From positions 1,922,001 through 1,986,000 of the forward strand of contig CAWIMX010000001.1 in assembly GCA_963837345.1 (NCBI GenBank): DNA of 64,000 nt, in the 5' to 3' direction. Position numbers and translations under genes: made by a program. The stretch's first letter is position 1. The number at the start of each line of letters is the position of its first letter. Below the pieces are notes generated by a model. That model was not told the origin of the DNA and made no database searches. It saw only the letters and a list, made by a program, of their open reading frames with translations. This DNA comes from CAWIMX01 sp963837345. Lineage in GTDB: Bacteria; Acidobacteriota; Vicinamibacteria; Vicinamibacterales; CAVVIG01. Positions 25,413-33,465 of this stretch are shown piece after piece.

Positions 25413-26779
25413 TGCGCCCCCCGCCCCGAGACGATCACCTTCACCGTGTCGACGACGATGGTCAGATCGAAGAAGAAGGACTGGTGCTTGATGTAATAGA
25501 GGTCGTACCGCAGCTTCTCGATCGCGTCCTCGACCGACGATCCATAGCGATACTTCACCTGGGCCCAGCCGGTCACGCCCGGCTTCACGACGTGGCGCTC
25601 GGCATAGAAGGGCACGGCCGCCGCCAGCTGGCGCACGAAGTAGGGGCGCTCGGGCCGCGGTCCGACGAAGCTCATCTCGCCTCGCAACACGTTCCAGAGC
25701 TGCGGCAGCTCGTCGAGGCGGACCGTCCGCAGGAACCGGCCGACGCGCGTGACGCGGTCGTCGTCGCTCGTGGCCCAGACCGGCGTTCCGTGCTCGGCAT
25801 CGACGCCCATCGACCGGAACTTGAGGAGCGTGAAGACGCGCCCGCGCTCGCCCACGCGCGCCTGGCGATAGAGAATCGGCCCTCGGGAGTCGATCCGGAT
25901 CGCCACGGCCGTGAGGACCATGATCGGGAGCGCGAGCGCCAGGCCCACGCCGGCAAGGCCGAGGTCGACCGCCCGCTTGACGAAGCGCGTGACGCGCGAG
26001 GCGCGGAAGCCGTCGGAGAACACCAGCCAGCTGGGCGACAGGCCGTCGGTCAGGATCTTGCCGGTGATGCGCTCGTAGGTGGTGGTGGCATCCTCCACCC
26101 GCACGCCCGAGAGCTTCGCGTTCAGCAGCTCCTGAATCGGCAGATGGCCACGCCGATCCGGCAGCCCCACCACGATGCGATCGATCCGGAGCCGATCGAC
26201 GAGATCGGGCAGCTCGTGCGTCGAGCCGACGAGGGGCACGTCGTCCTCGGTTTCTTCGTTGACGCCGGGCTCTTCGACGAATCCGACGACGCGGTACGGG
26301 AAGTCGTGCTGCTGTTGAATCTGCCGCGACACGGTCCGCGCGAGCGCGCCCGTGCCCACGAACAGCACGCGCTCCTCGAGGTGCGGATCGCTCGACACGC
26401 CCTCGAATGCGAAGCGCCACGTCGGCACGGCCAGCAGGACGAGCAGCAGCCAGACGAGGAAGACGCCGTCGCCGATCACGATCGCCGGCAGGGCGAGGCA
26501 GGTGACGGCGAGCACCAGGGCGGCGGTCCCCGTCGCGCGCAGCAGGCGAACCAGCAGCTCCAGTCGAGAGTGCACCAGGGTCAGGTCGTACAGGTCGTGG
26601 TAGTAGAAGCACAGCTCGCAGACTGCGGTCGCGAGCAAGATCTTCCACAGCGCGCCTGTCGCCGCGTCGAGCGAGCCCCGCGCGGCCGCGGCGATGAGGA
26701 TCGCGCCCGCAATGAGGCCCGTCTCGAACCCGAACGCCGTGAGGCTTCTCGCAGAAACGTGCCGGTTGAAGACCTGCAT
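25409..26779 (-). CDS. XrtA-system-type undecaprenyl-phosphate sugar phosphotransferase (priming enzyme)
   Basis: 456 residues. The start M-Q-V-F-N-R-H-V-S-A-R is that of the EPS sugar transferases tied to XrtA loci. Four or five N-terminal membrane segments and a Rossmann-like CoA-binding region (V-L-F-V-G-T-G-A-L-A) lead to the C-terminal phosphoglycosyl transferase: K-R-A-V-D-L, Y-R-Q-A-R-V-G, L-L-K-F-R-S-M, D-E-L-P-Q-L-W-N-V-L and G-P-R-P-E-R-P. It should load the first sugar-1-phosphate onto undecaprenyl phosphate and so start the repeat unit. Gap to the kinase gene upstream is 21 nt. Confidence 0.9.
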   Translation of the reverse strand: MQVFNRHVSARSLTAFGFETGLIAGAILIAAAARGSLDAATGALWKILLATAVCELCFYYHDLYDLTLVHSRLELLVRLLRATGTAALVLAVTCLALPAIVIGDGVFLVWLLLVLLAVPTWRFAFEGVSSDPHLEERVLFVGTGALARTVSRQIQQQHDFPYRVVGFVEEPGVNEETEDDVPLVGSTHELPDLVDRLRIDRIVVGLPDRRGHLPIQELLNAKLSGVRVEDATTTYERITGKILTDGLSPSWLVFSDGFRASRVTRFVKRAVDLGLAGVGLALALPIMVLTAVAIRIDSRGPILYRQARVGERGRVFTLLKFRSMGVDAEHGTPVWATSDDDRVTRVGRFLRTVRLDELPQLWNVLRGEMSFVGPRPERPYFVRQLAAAVPFYAERHVVKPGVTGWAQVKYRYGSSVEDAIEKLRYDLYYIKHQSFFFDLTIVVDTVKVIVSGRGAQ

Positions 26780-26800
26780 GGGCTATCCGATCGCGTCCAT

Positions 26801-27614
26801 TCAGGCCACCTGATCGTTGAAGATGATGCCGACGAGCGCGGCGCCGCCGATCGCGGCGGTCGCCTCGCGGATCGCCGTCTTCGGCGTGACGCCCGCCCGC
26901 ACGATGAGCACCGACCCGTCGACGAGCGGCGCCAGCGCCCCCACGTCGGAGAGCGGCAGCACCGCGGGCGCGTCGATGATGATGCAGTCGAACCGCGAGC
27001 GGAGCGTGTCGACGACGCGCCGCATCGCGGCCGTGGCGAGCAGTTCCGACGGGCGCGGCGGGCACCCGCCGGCGGGTAGCACGGTCAGGTCGTGCTCGTC
27101 GAGCCGCGTCAGCGCCTCATCGAGCGGGACGTGCCCGGCCAGCACGTCCGAGAGGCCGGGGACGTCGGCGGGGAGGCCGAGCAGCCGATGCACCTTCGGC
27201 AGCCGGAGATCGGTATCCACCAGGCACACCCGATGGTCGTACGCGCGCGCCATCGTGAGGGCGAGGTTGGTCGCCGTCAGGCTCTTGCCGTCGCCGTGCG
27301 ACGGGCTCGTCACCAGCAGCGCGCGAATGGAGACGCCGTGATCCACGTGCAGGATGCGCGTGCGGATCGCCCGGGTACTGTTCCGCGACGGGACCTTCGG
27401 GGGAAGACACCACGACGAGTGCGGGATCCAGGTGAACCTCGCGAATCGTGCGGACCACGGGGGGCGGGGGGACGCTCACCGGCACCGCCTGGCGCGGCAC
27501 GGGGGCGGGCGCCGGCCGGACCGGTGCCGGCGCCGCCGGTTCAGGCGTGGGGCCGATGCGGCGCATCGTGCCCTCGCGTTCAGCTTTTTCGAGGATCGAT
27601 TCCATGCGATTCAT
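26801..27614 (-). pseudogene. XrtA-associated tyrosine autokinase, interrupted by a one-base frameshift
   Basis: The first frame starts at ATG 27614 with M-N-R-M-E-S-I-L-E-K-A, the usual N-terminus of EPS tyrosine autokinases, then a Pro/Ala-rich linker, reaching V-A-E-Q-Y. The second frame carries the kinase core: Walker A T-S-P-S-H-G-D-G-K-S, Walker A-prime C-L-V-D-T-D-L-R and Walker B I-I-I-D-A-P. Removing one C from the run at 27369-27374 joins them as E-Q-Y-R-A-I-R-T-R-I-L. The restored protein is about 270 residues and lacks the C-terminal tyrosine cluster of Wzc-type kinases. It would regulate chain length with the adjacent Wzz-type protein. The lesion may be a consensus error. Confidence 0.82.
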
Positions 27615-27626
27615 GAGGTCCTCATT

Positions 27627-29072
27627 TCAGGCCGTGATGCGCGGAATGGTGCCCAGCACCGGCAATCCCAGTTCGTCGGAGAGCTCGCGGGCGTCGTGGA
27701 CGGAATCGTCCAGATACTCCCGGCCGAGCATGAGGCTCCCGCCCACGCAGCAGCCTGCGAGGATCGAGATGAGCAGCACGCGCAGGGGCACGGGCCGCGT
27801 CGGCTCGGCCGGGAAGCTGGCGGGGTACAACACGGCGAACTGCTCGCCGCCGCGGTTGCGCGCGACGGTTTCGGCCATTTCGGCCGCCCGCTGCTTCGAC
27901 GCCAGCTCGGTGTACTGCTGCCGCTCGAGGTCGTAGTCGCGCTGGAGCGACACGAGCTCCTGTTCGACGCGCGGCGCCGCTTCGACGCGCGCCTGATAGA
28001 CGCGGATCTGGCGCTGGATGTCGTCCGAGGCGCGCCGCAGATCGCGCACGCGCAGGTTCGATGTCTGCTGATCGCCCGCCAGGCGGCGATACACCGGATC
28101 GAGGCGCAGCGTCGCCAGCCGCTCGTCGGCGCTCGCGGCCCGCTCGTCGTCGGCGGCCTGCTGGGCCGCCGTCAGCGCTTCCTTCAGCCGCTGCACTTCC
28201 GGGTGCCTGTCGGTGTAGGTGGCACGCGCCGTGTCGAGCTGGCGCTGCAGGGCTGCGACGGCCGCCTCCCGCGACGGCATCACGGCGGGCTCGCCGGCGA
28301 TGGTAGGCGTCTCCCCGTTGCCGTTGGTATAGGCGTCGATCTGCCGCTCGATCAGGGAGAGACGGTCCTGCTCGCTGCTGAGCGCCGTCGCATTCGCCTC
28401 GAGCTGCTGTCGCAGTCCGGCGAGGGTCTGCAGGTTGCTCTCCGTCTGTTCCGGCAGGCTCCCCATGTGCGCCTCCTTCGCCGACCGGAGCCGTGCCTCG
28501 AGGTCGTCCAGCCGGGCCTGGCTCGCTTCGAGCTCGGTGGAGAGGAAGGCCGACGTGCCGACGGCCTGCTCGGTCCGGCTCCTCGAGTTCTCGTCGACGA
28601 ACACGGTCGCCAGCCGGTTCGCGATGCGCTGCGCGCGATCGGCCTCGCCGTCCGAGTACGACAGGACGACGCTGTCGAGCGCCTGCGGCTTGTTGGTGTT
28701 CGCCACCGGATCGGGCACCGATACCGCGATGGACCGACGCAGGCGTGCGATGGCCGGGGCCTGGTTCGCCGCGTCGCCGCCGTCGAGACCCTCGGCCGTC
28801 ACGACGCGCGACAGGATCGAGGCGCTGAGGAGCTGCTGCGAAATGGCGCGCACCCGCTCCTGGTTGTCGAAGGACGCCGACTGCCCGACGAGATTCGTCG
28901 ACACCGCGGGCGCCGTCACGGCGAGCGTCGCGCTGGAGGTGTATTCCTTGGGCAGAAATCGCGCGAGCAGCAGCCCGATCGCGAGGGAGGCGGCGATCGG
29001 CGCGATCAGCCACCATTTCCGGCGCTTGACGACGGAGATGTACTCCAGCGGATGCAGCTCTCTGTTGTCCAT
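27627..29072 (-). CDS. EPS chain-length determinant (Wzz/XrtA type)
   Basis: About 481 residues from ATG 29072, which overlaps the barrel gene's stop (TGATG). The N-terminal L-H-P-L-E-Y-I-S-V-V-K-R-R-K-W-W leads into membrane segment 1 (~residues 20-40). A long periplasmic region is largely heptad-like coiled coil (~160-400). The second membrane segment lies near residues 430-455, then a short cytoplasmic tail with S-D-E-L-G-L-P-V-L-G-T-I-P. This is the polysaccharide co-polymerase that sets polymer length with the tyrosine autokinase downstream. Confidence 0.9.
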   Translation of the reverse strand: MDNRELHPLEYISVVKRRKWWLIAPIAASLAIGLLLARFLPKEYTSSATLAVTAPAVSTNLVGQSASFDNQERVRAISQQLLSASILSRVVTAEGLDGGDAANQAPAIARLRRSIAVSVPDPVANTNKPQALDSVVLSYSDGEADRAQRIANRLATVFVDENSRSRTEQAVGTSAFLSTELEASQARLDDLEARLRSAKEAHMGSLPEQTESNLQTLAGLRQQLEANATALSSEQDRLSLIERQIDAYTNGNGETPTIAGEPAVMPSREAAVAALQRQLDTARATYTDRHPEVQRLKEALTAAQQAADDERAASADERLATLRLDPVYRRLAGDQQTSNLRVRDLRRASDDIQRQIRVYQARVEAAPRVEQELVSLQRDYDLERQQYTELASKQRAAEMAETVARNRGGEQFAVLYPASFPAEPTRPVPLRVLLISILAGCCVGGSLMLGREYLDDSVHDARELSDELGLPVLGTIPRITA

Positions 29073-30298
29073 CAGTGGATCCTCATCGGTCGCACCGCCA
29101 CGACGTGGATGCCGACCTGGTTGCGACCGAACTCGCCGTCGGGCTCGTCGATCGTTTGCGTAGTGACGTTCCAGAACCCTTCGACCCGCAGGCCCGGCCG
29201 GGCCGCATAGCCGAGCGCGGCATCGAACCAGATCGATCGGAAGCGGAGGGCGCTGTCGATGAGCGGGTCGCTGCGTCGCCAGGAGATGCCCGTCTGGCCG
29301 TAGACGCCGTGCGAGAGATCCGCCTCGAGGTGGGTCGCGAGCGAGTCGGTGCGGGTCGTGCCGACGAAGCCGTACGACGCCTCGAAATCGCGCGAGTAGC
29401 TGGCCTCGAGCTGGGCGGATCGGAACATCCGGACCAGGTCGGCCCGCCAGTTGAGTCCCGTGTGCGACGGCCCGAAGACGCTGGCGTCCAGATGCGAAAG
29501 GCCTGCGGCCGCCGAGATCCGGGTCTCGGCGAAGCGATGGTCGAGGCCGATCGCGCCGTTCTGCACCGTGAACGGCTCGTGAGCCTGCCCGACCGTTCCG
29601 CGGGTCACGTCGTAGTTCGCGATGAGGCCGGTGAGGCTCGAGAGCTCGCGTCGCACGTTGGCGGCGCCGCCGATGCCGTGGCCGCCGCGCAGCAGCGACG
29701 CGAACTGGCCGTCGGTGCCGAACGACACGTGCTCCAGGTTCCCGCTGGCGGCGAGGGTGACGCGTTTGGTGAGCCGTGTTTCGATGCCCGCGCGAGCCTG
29801 CTCGATGGTCGCGCCCGTGCGCATGAACGGCACGGCGACCAGATCCTCCAGGGCCGTGGTCGGCGAGTGCGCCACCCCGCCGCGGACGAAGAACGATGTC
29901 CGGTGTGTCAGGGTCCGCTCGATCGACACGCCGCCGTGCTGGTCGTAGCCGTTCAGGCTGCTCAACTCGCGGTACAACAGAAACGTGCCGTCGTAGTGAG
30001 CGCCGAAGCGGTTGCGTCGGCCGTTGAACGACGCGTCGGCGCGCGGGCTGATCAGGTTGAGCATGTCGCCGACCTGACCGTCGGCGCCGTGGGCGACGAG
30101 CACGTTGTCGTCCCAGCTGGCCCCGTAGAGCACACCGGGCGTGACCGTCCAGCCGAGCGGGACGGTCTCGGCGGCCGGCTGCGGCTGGGTCGGAAGGCTG
30201 CCGGCCGCGGTGGCGGGACTCTGCGCGTCGAGGGGCGCGGTCGCCGCGCCGATCGCGAGCGTCGAGGCGGCGACGAGGACGCGGGCCTGTCGGATCAT
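29072..30298 (-). CDS. Outer-membrane beta-barrel protein of the EPS operon
   Basis: About 408 residues from ATG 30298. A signal peptide (V-L-V-A-A-S-T-L-A-I-G-A-A-T-A, cleavage near D-A-Q-S) is followed by alternating-hydrophobicity strands rich in Tyr, Arg and Gly (for example G-V-L-Y-G-A-S-W-D-D-N-V, F-G-A-H-Y-D-G-T) as in the outer-membrane proteins that accompany XrtA-type EPS genes. It is probably the secretion channel or a structural partner of the Wza-like protein next to it. It starts 8 nt after the Wza-like gene. Confidence 0.78.
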   Translation of the reverse strand: MIRQARVLVAASTLAIGAATAPLDAQSPATAAGSLPTQPQPAAETVPLGWTVTPGVLYGASWDDNVLVAHGADGQVGDMLNLISPRADASFNGRRNRFGAHYDGTFLLYRELSSLNGYDQHGGVSIERTLTHRTSFFVRGGVAHSPTTALEDLVAVPFMRTGATIEQARAGIETRLTKRVTLAASGNLEHVSFGTDGQFASLLRGGHGIGGAANVRRELSSLTGLIANYDVTRGTVGQAHEPFTVQNGAIGLDHRFAETRISAAAGLSHLDASVFGPSHTGLNWRADLVRMFRSAQLEASYSRDFEASYGFVGTTRTDSLATHLEADLSHGVYGQTGISWRRSDPLIDSALRFRSIWFDAALGYAARPGLRVEGFWNVTTQTIDEPDGEFGRNQVGIHVVAVRPMRIH

Positions 30299-30306
30299 GG
30301 CCCGCC

Positions 30307-30906
30307 TCAATCCGGCACCACCACGGTGTCGCCCGGCTCGAGGAAGGTCGGCTGGTCGCCCCGGATGGCGTCGTTGTAGTTGAACTCGATCGTGCGCTGT
30401 CCCGCGAACGACGGACGCAGGATGTTGATGTGCTTCCGGTCGGCAAAGTCTTTCAGGCCGCCGGCAATCGCAATCGCCTGCAGCGCGGTGAGGCGGCCCG
30501 ACGTGAGCGTGACCGCGCCCGGGCGCGCCACTTCGCCCAGCACGTACACGACGGGGGCCGTCGCCTCGACGACGATGACGGTGACGACGGGATGCGTGAT
30601 GTACTCCGAGAGCTGAGCCGTGATGTCGTCGCGCAGCTCGGTGGGCGTCTTGCCCGTGGCGTCCAGATCGCCGACGAGCGGCAGCGTGATCTTCCCGTCG
30701 GGACGAATCTGGACCGACTGCGACATCTGCGGATCCTTGTAGACTTCGATCCGCAGCTTGTCGCCCAGCCCGAGGTGATAGTCCGACGTGGTGACCACGG
30801 GTGCCGCGGATCGGGTGGCCGGACCGGCGTCGGCCCGCAGCCGCGCGCCGGCCGCGGGCGCCATCACGAGCGTCATCGCAATCACGAACGAGAAGGTCTG
30901 TGTCAT
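30307..30906 (-). CDS. Polysaccharide export protein (Wza-like, Poly_export/SLBB)
   Basis: 199 residues from ATG 30906, with a signal peptide. The polysaccharide-export domain is clear: Y-H-L-G-L-G-D-K-L-R-I-E-V, then R-P-D-G-K-I-T-L-P-L-V-G-D-L and an SLBB repeat with V-Y-V-L-G-E-V-A-R-P-G-A-V. No lipobox cysteine is seen, and the short length matches XrtA-type export proteins rather than full-length Wza. It would form the periplasmic/outer-membrane part of the export conduit. It lies 12 nt after the degenerate GGDEF gene. Confidence 0.92.
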   Translation of the reverse strand: MTQTFSFVIAMTLVMAPAAGARLRADAGPATRSAAPVVTTSDYHLGLGDKLRIEVYKDPQMSQSVQIRPDGKITLPLVGDLDATGKTPTELRDDITAQLSEYITHPVVTVIVVEATAPVVYVLGEVARPGAVTLTSGRLTALQAIAIAGGLKDFADRKHINILRPSFAGQRTIEFNYNDAIRGDQPTFLEPGDTVVVPD

Positions 30907-30918
30907 GGCGGAGCAACC

Positions 30919-31401
30919 TCACTTCTGATGAGCAGCCGACCGGCTCCCGCCGCGGCAGGTGACGATCGGATGCGAAACGGCCCAGCGTCTCAACGATGCC
31001 GCGCCCATGGCGTGGGTCGGGTAGCAGGCGGCGCCGATCACCACGCGAACCGCGCCAGGGAAGGAGTGCGTCTCGAGTCCGTCGATCAGTCGATCGACGA
31101 CGCGCTGCGCGCGCCCGTAGTCGGTGTGGACCAGCACCATCGCGAGCAGGCCCGGTTCGAGGAAGCCGACGAGATCGTCCTCGCGCATCTCCTGCTCGAG
31201 GAGCGCGCCGATCTCGCGGACCGTGGTCTCGTCGGCCGGCACCTGGCCGCCGTTGCGGTCGCGATCGGCCTTGACGACGACCAGCGTGAGGGTGCTGTGA
31301 GCCCGGACGGCTCGACGGAGCTCGCGGTTGAGGACGAACTGGAGCGCGCCTGGTGTGAGCAGCTTGGACTCGCCGCCACCCGCGAAGCCGTTGGTCGTCA
31401 T
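30919..31401 (-). CDS. Degenerate GGDEF-domain protein keeping only the c-di-GMP I-site
   Basis: 160 residues from ATG 31401, overlapping the response-regulator stop by 4 nt. Residues ~20-145 align with a GGDEF domain: L-N-R-E-L-R-R-A-V-R, L-V-V-V-K-A-D, R-E-I-G-A-L-L-E-Q-E-M. At the catalytic position the G-G-D-E-F is replaced by E-P-G-L-L, so it cannot make c-di-GMP. Five residues before that, R-E-D-D matches the R-x-x-D inhibitory site, lined up with R-T-T-D in the true cyclase at 33466-34263. It could therefore be a c-di-GMP receptor, as PelD is. Its place between an EPS regulator and the export gene supports a control role, but binding is inferred. Confidence 0.72.
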   Translation of the reverse strand: MTTNGFAGGGESKLLTPGALQFVLNRELRRAVRAHSTLTLVVVKADRDRNGGQVPADETTVREIGALLEQEMREDDLVGFLEPGLLAMVLVHTDYGRAQRVVDRLIDGLETHSFPGAVRVVIGAACYPTHAMGAASLRRWAVSHPIVTCRGGSRSAAHQK

Positions 31402-32861
31402 GACGCAACCTGGTCCAGACCGCTGTCCTTGATCTTGTAGAGGAGTGCCTTGTAGCTGATGCCGAGCATGAGGGCCGTCTGCTTCCGATTCCACCGGGTG
31501 CGCTCGAGCGTCCGCAGGATGAGACGACGCTCGGCCTCGCGCGCGGCGTGGCGCGACACTTCCTTGAGGGAGCAGGCGTCGACCGTGGTCGGCCTGTCGC
31601 CCGCTTCGTCGACGCACGCAGGCACCGCGGTGGCCGTGATCTCCGGCCTGGAGGGCGGCAGCGCGCGCGGACGCCGGGTGATCGCGGACATGCCGCGCGC
31701 GATCTCGTGGCGGACGGGCGTCTCGGTGCCCAGTACCACCATGCGCTTGATCAGGTTCTCGAGCTCGCGCACGTTGCCCGGCCAGTCGTACTGCATGAAG
31801 AGGCCCATCGTTTCCGACGAGAGATCGGTGAACGGCCGGTTGTAGCGGGCGGAGTACTTGTCGATGAAGTACTCGCTCAACAGCGGAATTTCGTCGCGCC
31901 GCTCGCGCAGCGGCGGCAGGTCGATCGCGACGACGTTCAGGCGGAAGAACAAGTCGTCGCGGAACTGCCGCTCGGCGACCGCCTGCTCCAGGTTGCGGTT
32001 GGTGGCGGCGATCACACGGACGTCCACCGAGACGTCGTGCTGGCCGCCGAGCCGGGTGAACTCGCCGTCCTGCAGCACCTGCAGCAGCTTGGCCTGGAGC
32101 GGCACGCTCATCTCGGCAATCTCGTCGAGAAAGATGGTGCCGTGGTTCGCGAATTCGAACTTGCCCGGCTTCTCGCGTACGGCTCCCGTGAAGGCGCCGC
32201 GCTCGAAGCCGAACAGCTCCGACTCGAGGAGCTCATGGGGCAGCGCGGCGCAGTTGACCTTCACGAACGGCCGATCGCGCCGGATCGAGGTGGCATAGAT
32301 CGCCCGGGCCACGAGCTCCTTTCCCGTGCCGCTTTCGCCGCGCACGAGCACGGTGACGTCGGTGGTGGCCACGCGGCGAATCAGCTCGTGCACGGTCTGC
32401 ATCTGCTGGTTCTTGCTGAAGAGCACGTACTGGGCGGAGTGCGTCTGGAGGCGATCGCGGAGAAGCGCGACGTCGCGCTCGCGCTGCCGCTTCTGGATCG
32501 CCGTCGCCAGGAGCAGTTCGAGATCCGACTCGTCGAACGGTTTGCTCATGAAGTCGAACGCCCCGAGCTTCATGGCCCGCACCACGGTCGTCGTGCGGCC
32601 TTCGCCCGAGAGCACGATGATCGGGACACCGCGATCGATGTCGCGGATCGAGGCGAGCGCCGTGAGCCCGTCCATGCCGCCGGGCATCACGATGTCGAGG
32701 ATCACCGCGTCGGGACGCTGCGCGGCGTACTGCCGCACGGCGTCTTCCGCACTCGTCAGCGTGACCGGGTCGTAGCCGAGCTCGCGGAGGAAGGTGCCGA
32801 GAAATTCGCAAACGGACGGGTCGTCGTCCACCACCATCACTTGAGGTCGTTCGTCGAGCAC
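31398..32861 (-). CDS. NtrC-family sigma-54 response regulator (PrsR-like) heading the EPS operon
   Basis: About 487 residues from GTG 32861. An N-terminal receiver (V-V-D-D-D, phospho-acceptor in I-L-D-I-V-M-P) is followed by an AAA+ domain with Walker A G-E-S-G-T-G-K-E, the sigma-54-contacting loop R-G-A-F-T-G-A, Walker B I-F-L-D-E-I-A-E-M and R-finger region, and a Fis-type helix-turn-helix (W-N-R-K-Q-T-A-L-M-L-G-I-S-Y). It should activate sigma-54 promoters when phosphorylated. It is the first gene of the nineteen-gene operon and resembles the PEP-CTERM-box regulators of XrtA loci. The start is uncertain: ATG 32837 or GTG 32840 are alternatives, because the predicted transcription start is almost at 32861. 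Confidence 0.9.
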   Translation of the reverse strand: MLDERPQVMVVDDDPSVCEFLGTFLRELGYDPVTLTSAEDAVRQYAAQRPDAVILDIVMPGGMDGLTALASIRDIDRGVPIIVLSGEGRTTTVVRAMKLGAFDFMSKPFDESDLELLLATAIQKRQRERDVALLRDRLQTHSAQYVLFSKNQQMQTVHELIRRVATTDVTVLVRGESGTGKELVARAIYATSIRRDRPFVKVNCAALPHELLESELFGFERGAFTGAVREKPGKFEFANHGTIFLDEIAEMSVPLQAKLLQVLQDGEFTRLGGQHDVSVDVRVIAATNRNLEQAVAERQFRDDLFFRLNVVAIDLPPLRERRDEIPLLSEYFIDKYSARYNRPFTDLSSETMGLFMQYDWPGNVRELENLIKRMVVLGTETPVRHEIARGMSAITRRPRALPPSRPEITATAVPACVDEAGDRPTTVDACSLKEVSRHAAREAERRLILRTLERTRWNRKQTALMLGISYKALLYKIKDSGLDQVAS

Positions 32862-32872
32862 GGGGCCGATGG

Positions 32873-32888
32873 AGCAATATGAATGCCG
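32873..32888 (-). promoter_or_regulatory. Candidate sigma-54 promoter of the 23-kb EPS operon
   Basis: The minus strand reads CGGCATTCATATTGCT: GG, ten bases, GC, with TTGCT intact and C-A kept after the GG. Mismatches to TGGCACGNNNNTTGCT are at positions 1, 6 and 7. Counting 12 nt on from the GC puts the transcription start at about 32862, immediately before GTG 32861. Confidence 0.5.
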
Positions 32889-33095
32889 CGTACGAAAAGG
32901 AAAAAAGGTCGACCGCCACCTCGTCGCGGCCGGCGCCGTGTGAAAAACGCTTCTCAAAAAGTTCAGGGTCCGTGCACAAACGGCGGCGGCGATGCTGATG
33001 TCAGGAGAAATTGGCGAGGTGATCGGTGAACGTCGGTCGAGGTGGAAAGGCGCGTCCCCGCCGCCAACGATGGGGACGTCGTCGCCGGGTTCGCG

Positions 33096-33111
33096 TGGCA
33101 CGCGAGTTGAT
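33096..33111 (+). promoter_or_regulatory. Weaker sigma-54 promoter match before a small ORF
   Basis: The sequence TGGCACGCGAGTTGAT matches the whole TGGCACG half and TTG, but the -12 C is A. Spacing is right. It lies 14 nt before ATG 33125. Confidence 0.4.
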
Positions 33112-33124
33112 ACGTCGAAAGGCC

Positions 33125-33403
33125 ATGTCTCGGACGCGACGAAGGTGTCGCTTGCTTGTCATGGCGGCCGCCGTGGCCGCAGTCGTGGGTTCGACCGGCT
33201 TGGTCTTCGCCCTGGAGGCGTCGTCGACCGCGCGCGCGGCGACTGCGTCGATGTTCTCCGACAACCGATCGGAAGCGGTTCAGCTGTTCCTGGCCGGCAG
33301 TCTGCTCATCGGCCTCGCCGCAACGGTGCGCCGCATGTCGCTCGTACGCGCCGGATTCGTGCGCGAGCCGCGTGTCGGCAAGATGGCCGCGGGCGAACGG
33401 TAA
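33125..33403 (+). CDS. Small hypothetical membrane protein
   Basis: 92 residues if begun at ATG 33125; ATG 33161 gives 80. No family is recognised. The N-terminus has a basic cluster (R-T-R-R-R-C-R) and a signal-anchor-like hydrophobic stretch (V-M-A-A-A-V-A-A-V-V-G), and a second hydrophobic stretch (V-Q-L-F-L-A-G-S-L-L-I-G-L-A-A) is followed by R-R. The arrangement of a short hydrophobic helix plus arginines recalls sorting tails, but about 25 residues follow it. It lies divergent from the EPS operon with a possible sigma-54 promoter. Coding status is moderate because no homologue is recognised and the ribosome-binding site is weak. Confidence 0.45.
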   Translation: MSRTRRRCRLLVMAAAVAAVVGSTGLVFALEASSTARAATASMFSDNRSEAVQLFLAGSLLIGLAATVRRMSLVRAGFVREPRVGKMAAGER

Positions 33404-33465
33404 CGCCGTCCGCCCGGGTTCGTGGTGGGCTGTCGGGGGGAGCGAACGAACGAAACGAACAATCG

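Noticed and set aside
33026..33124. GTG 33026 as start of the small ORF
   Set aside because: The extra 33 residues are an Arg/Gly-rich run with no ribosome-binding site, and they overlap the promoter match.
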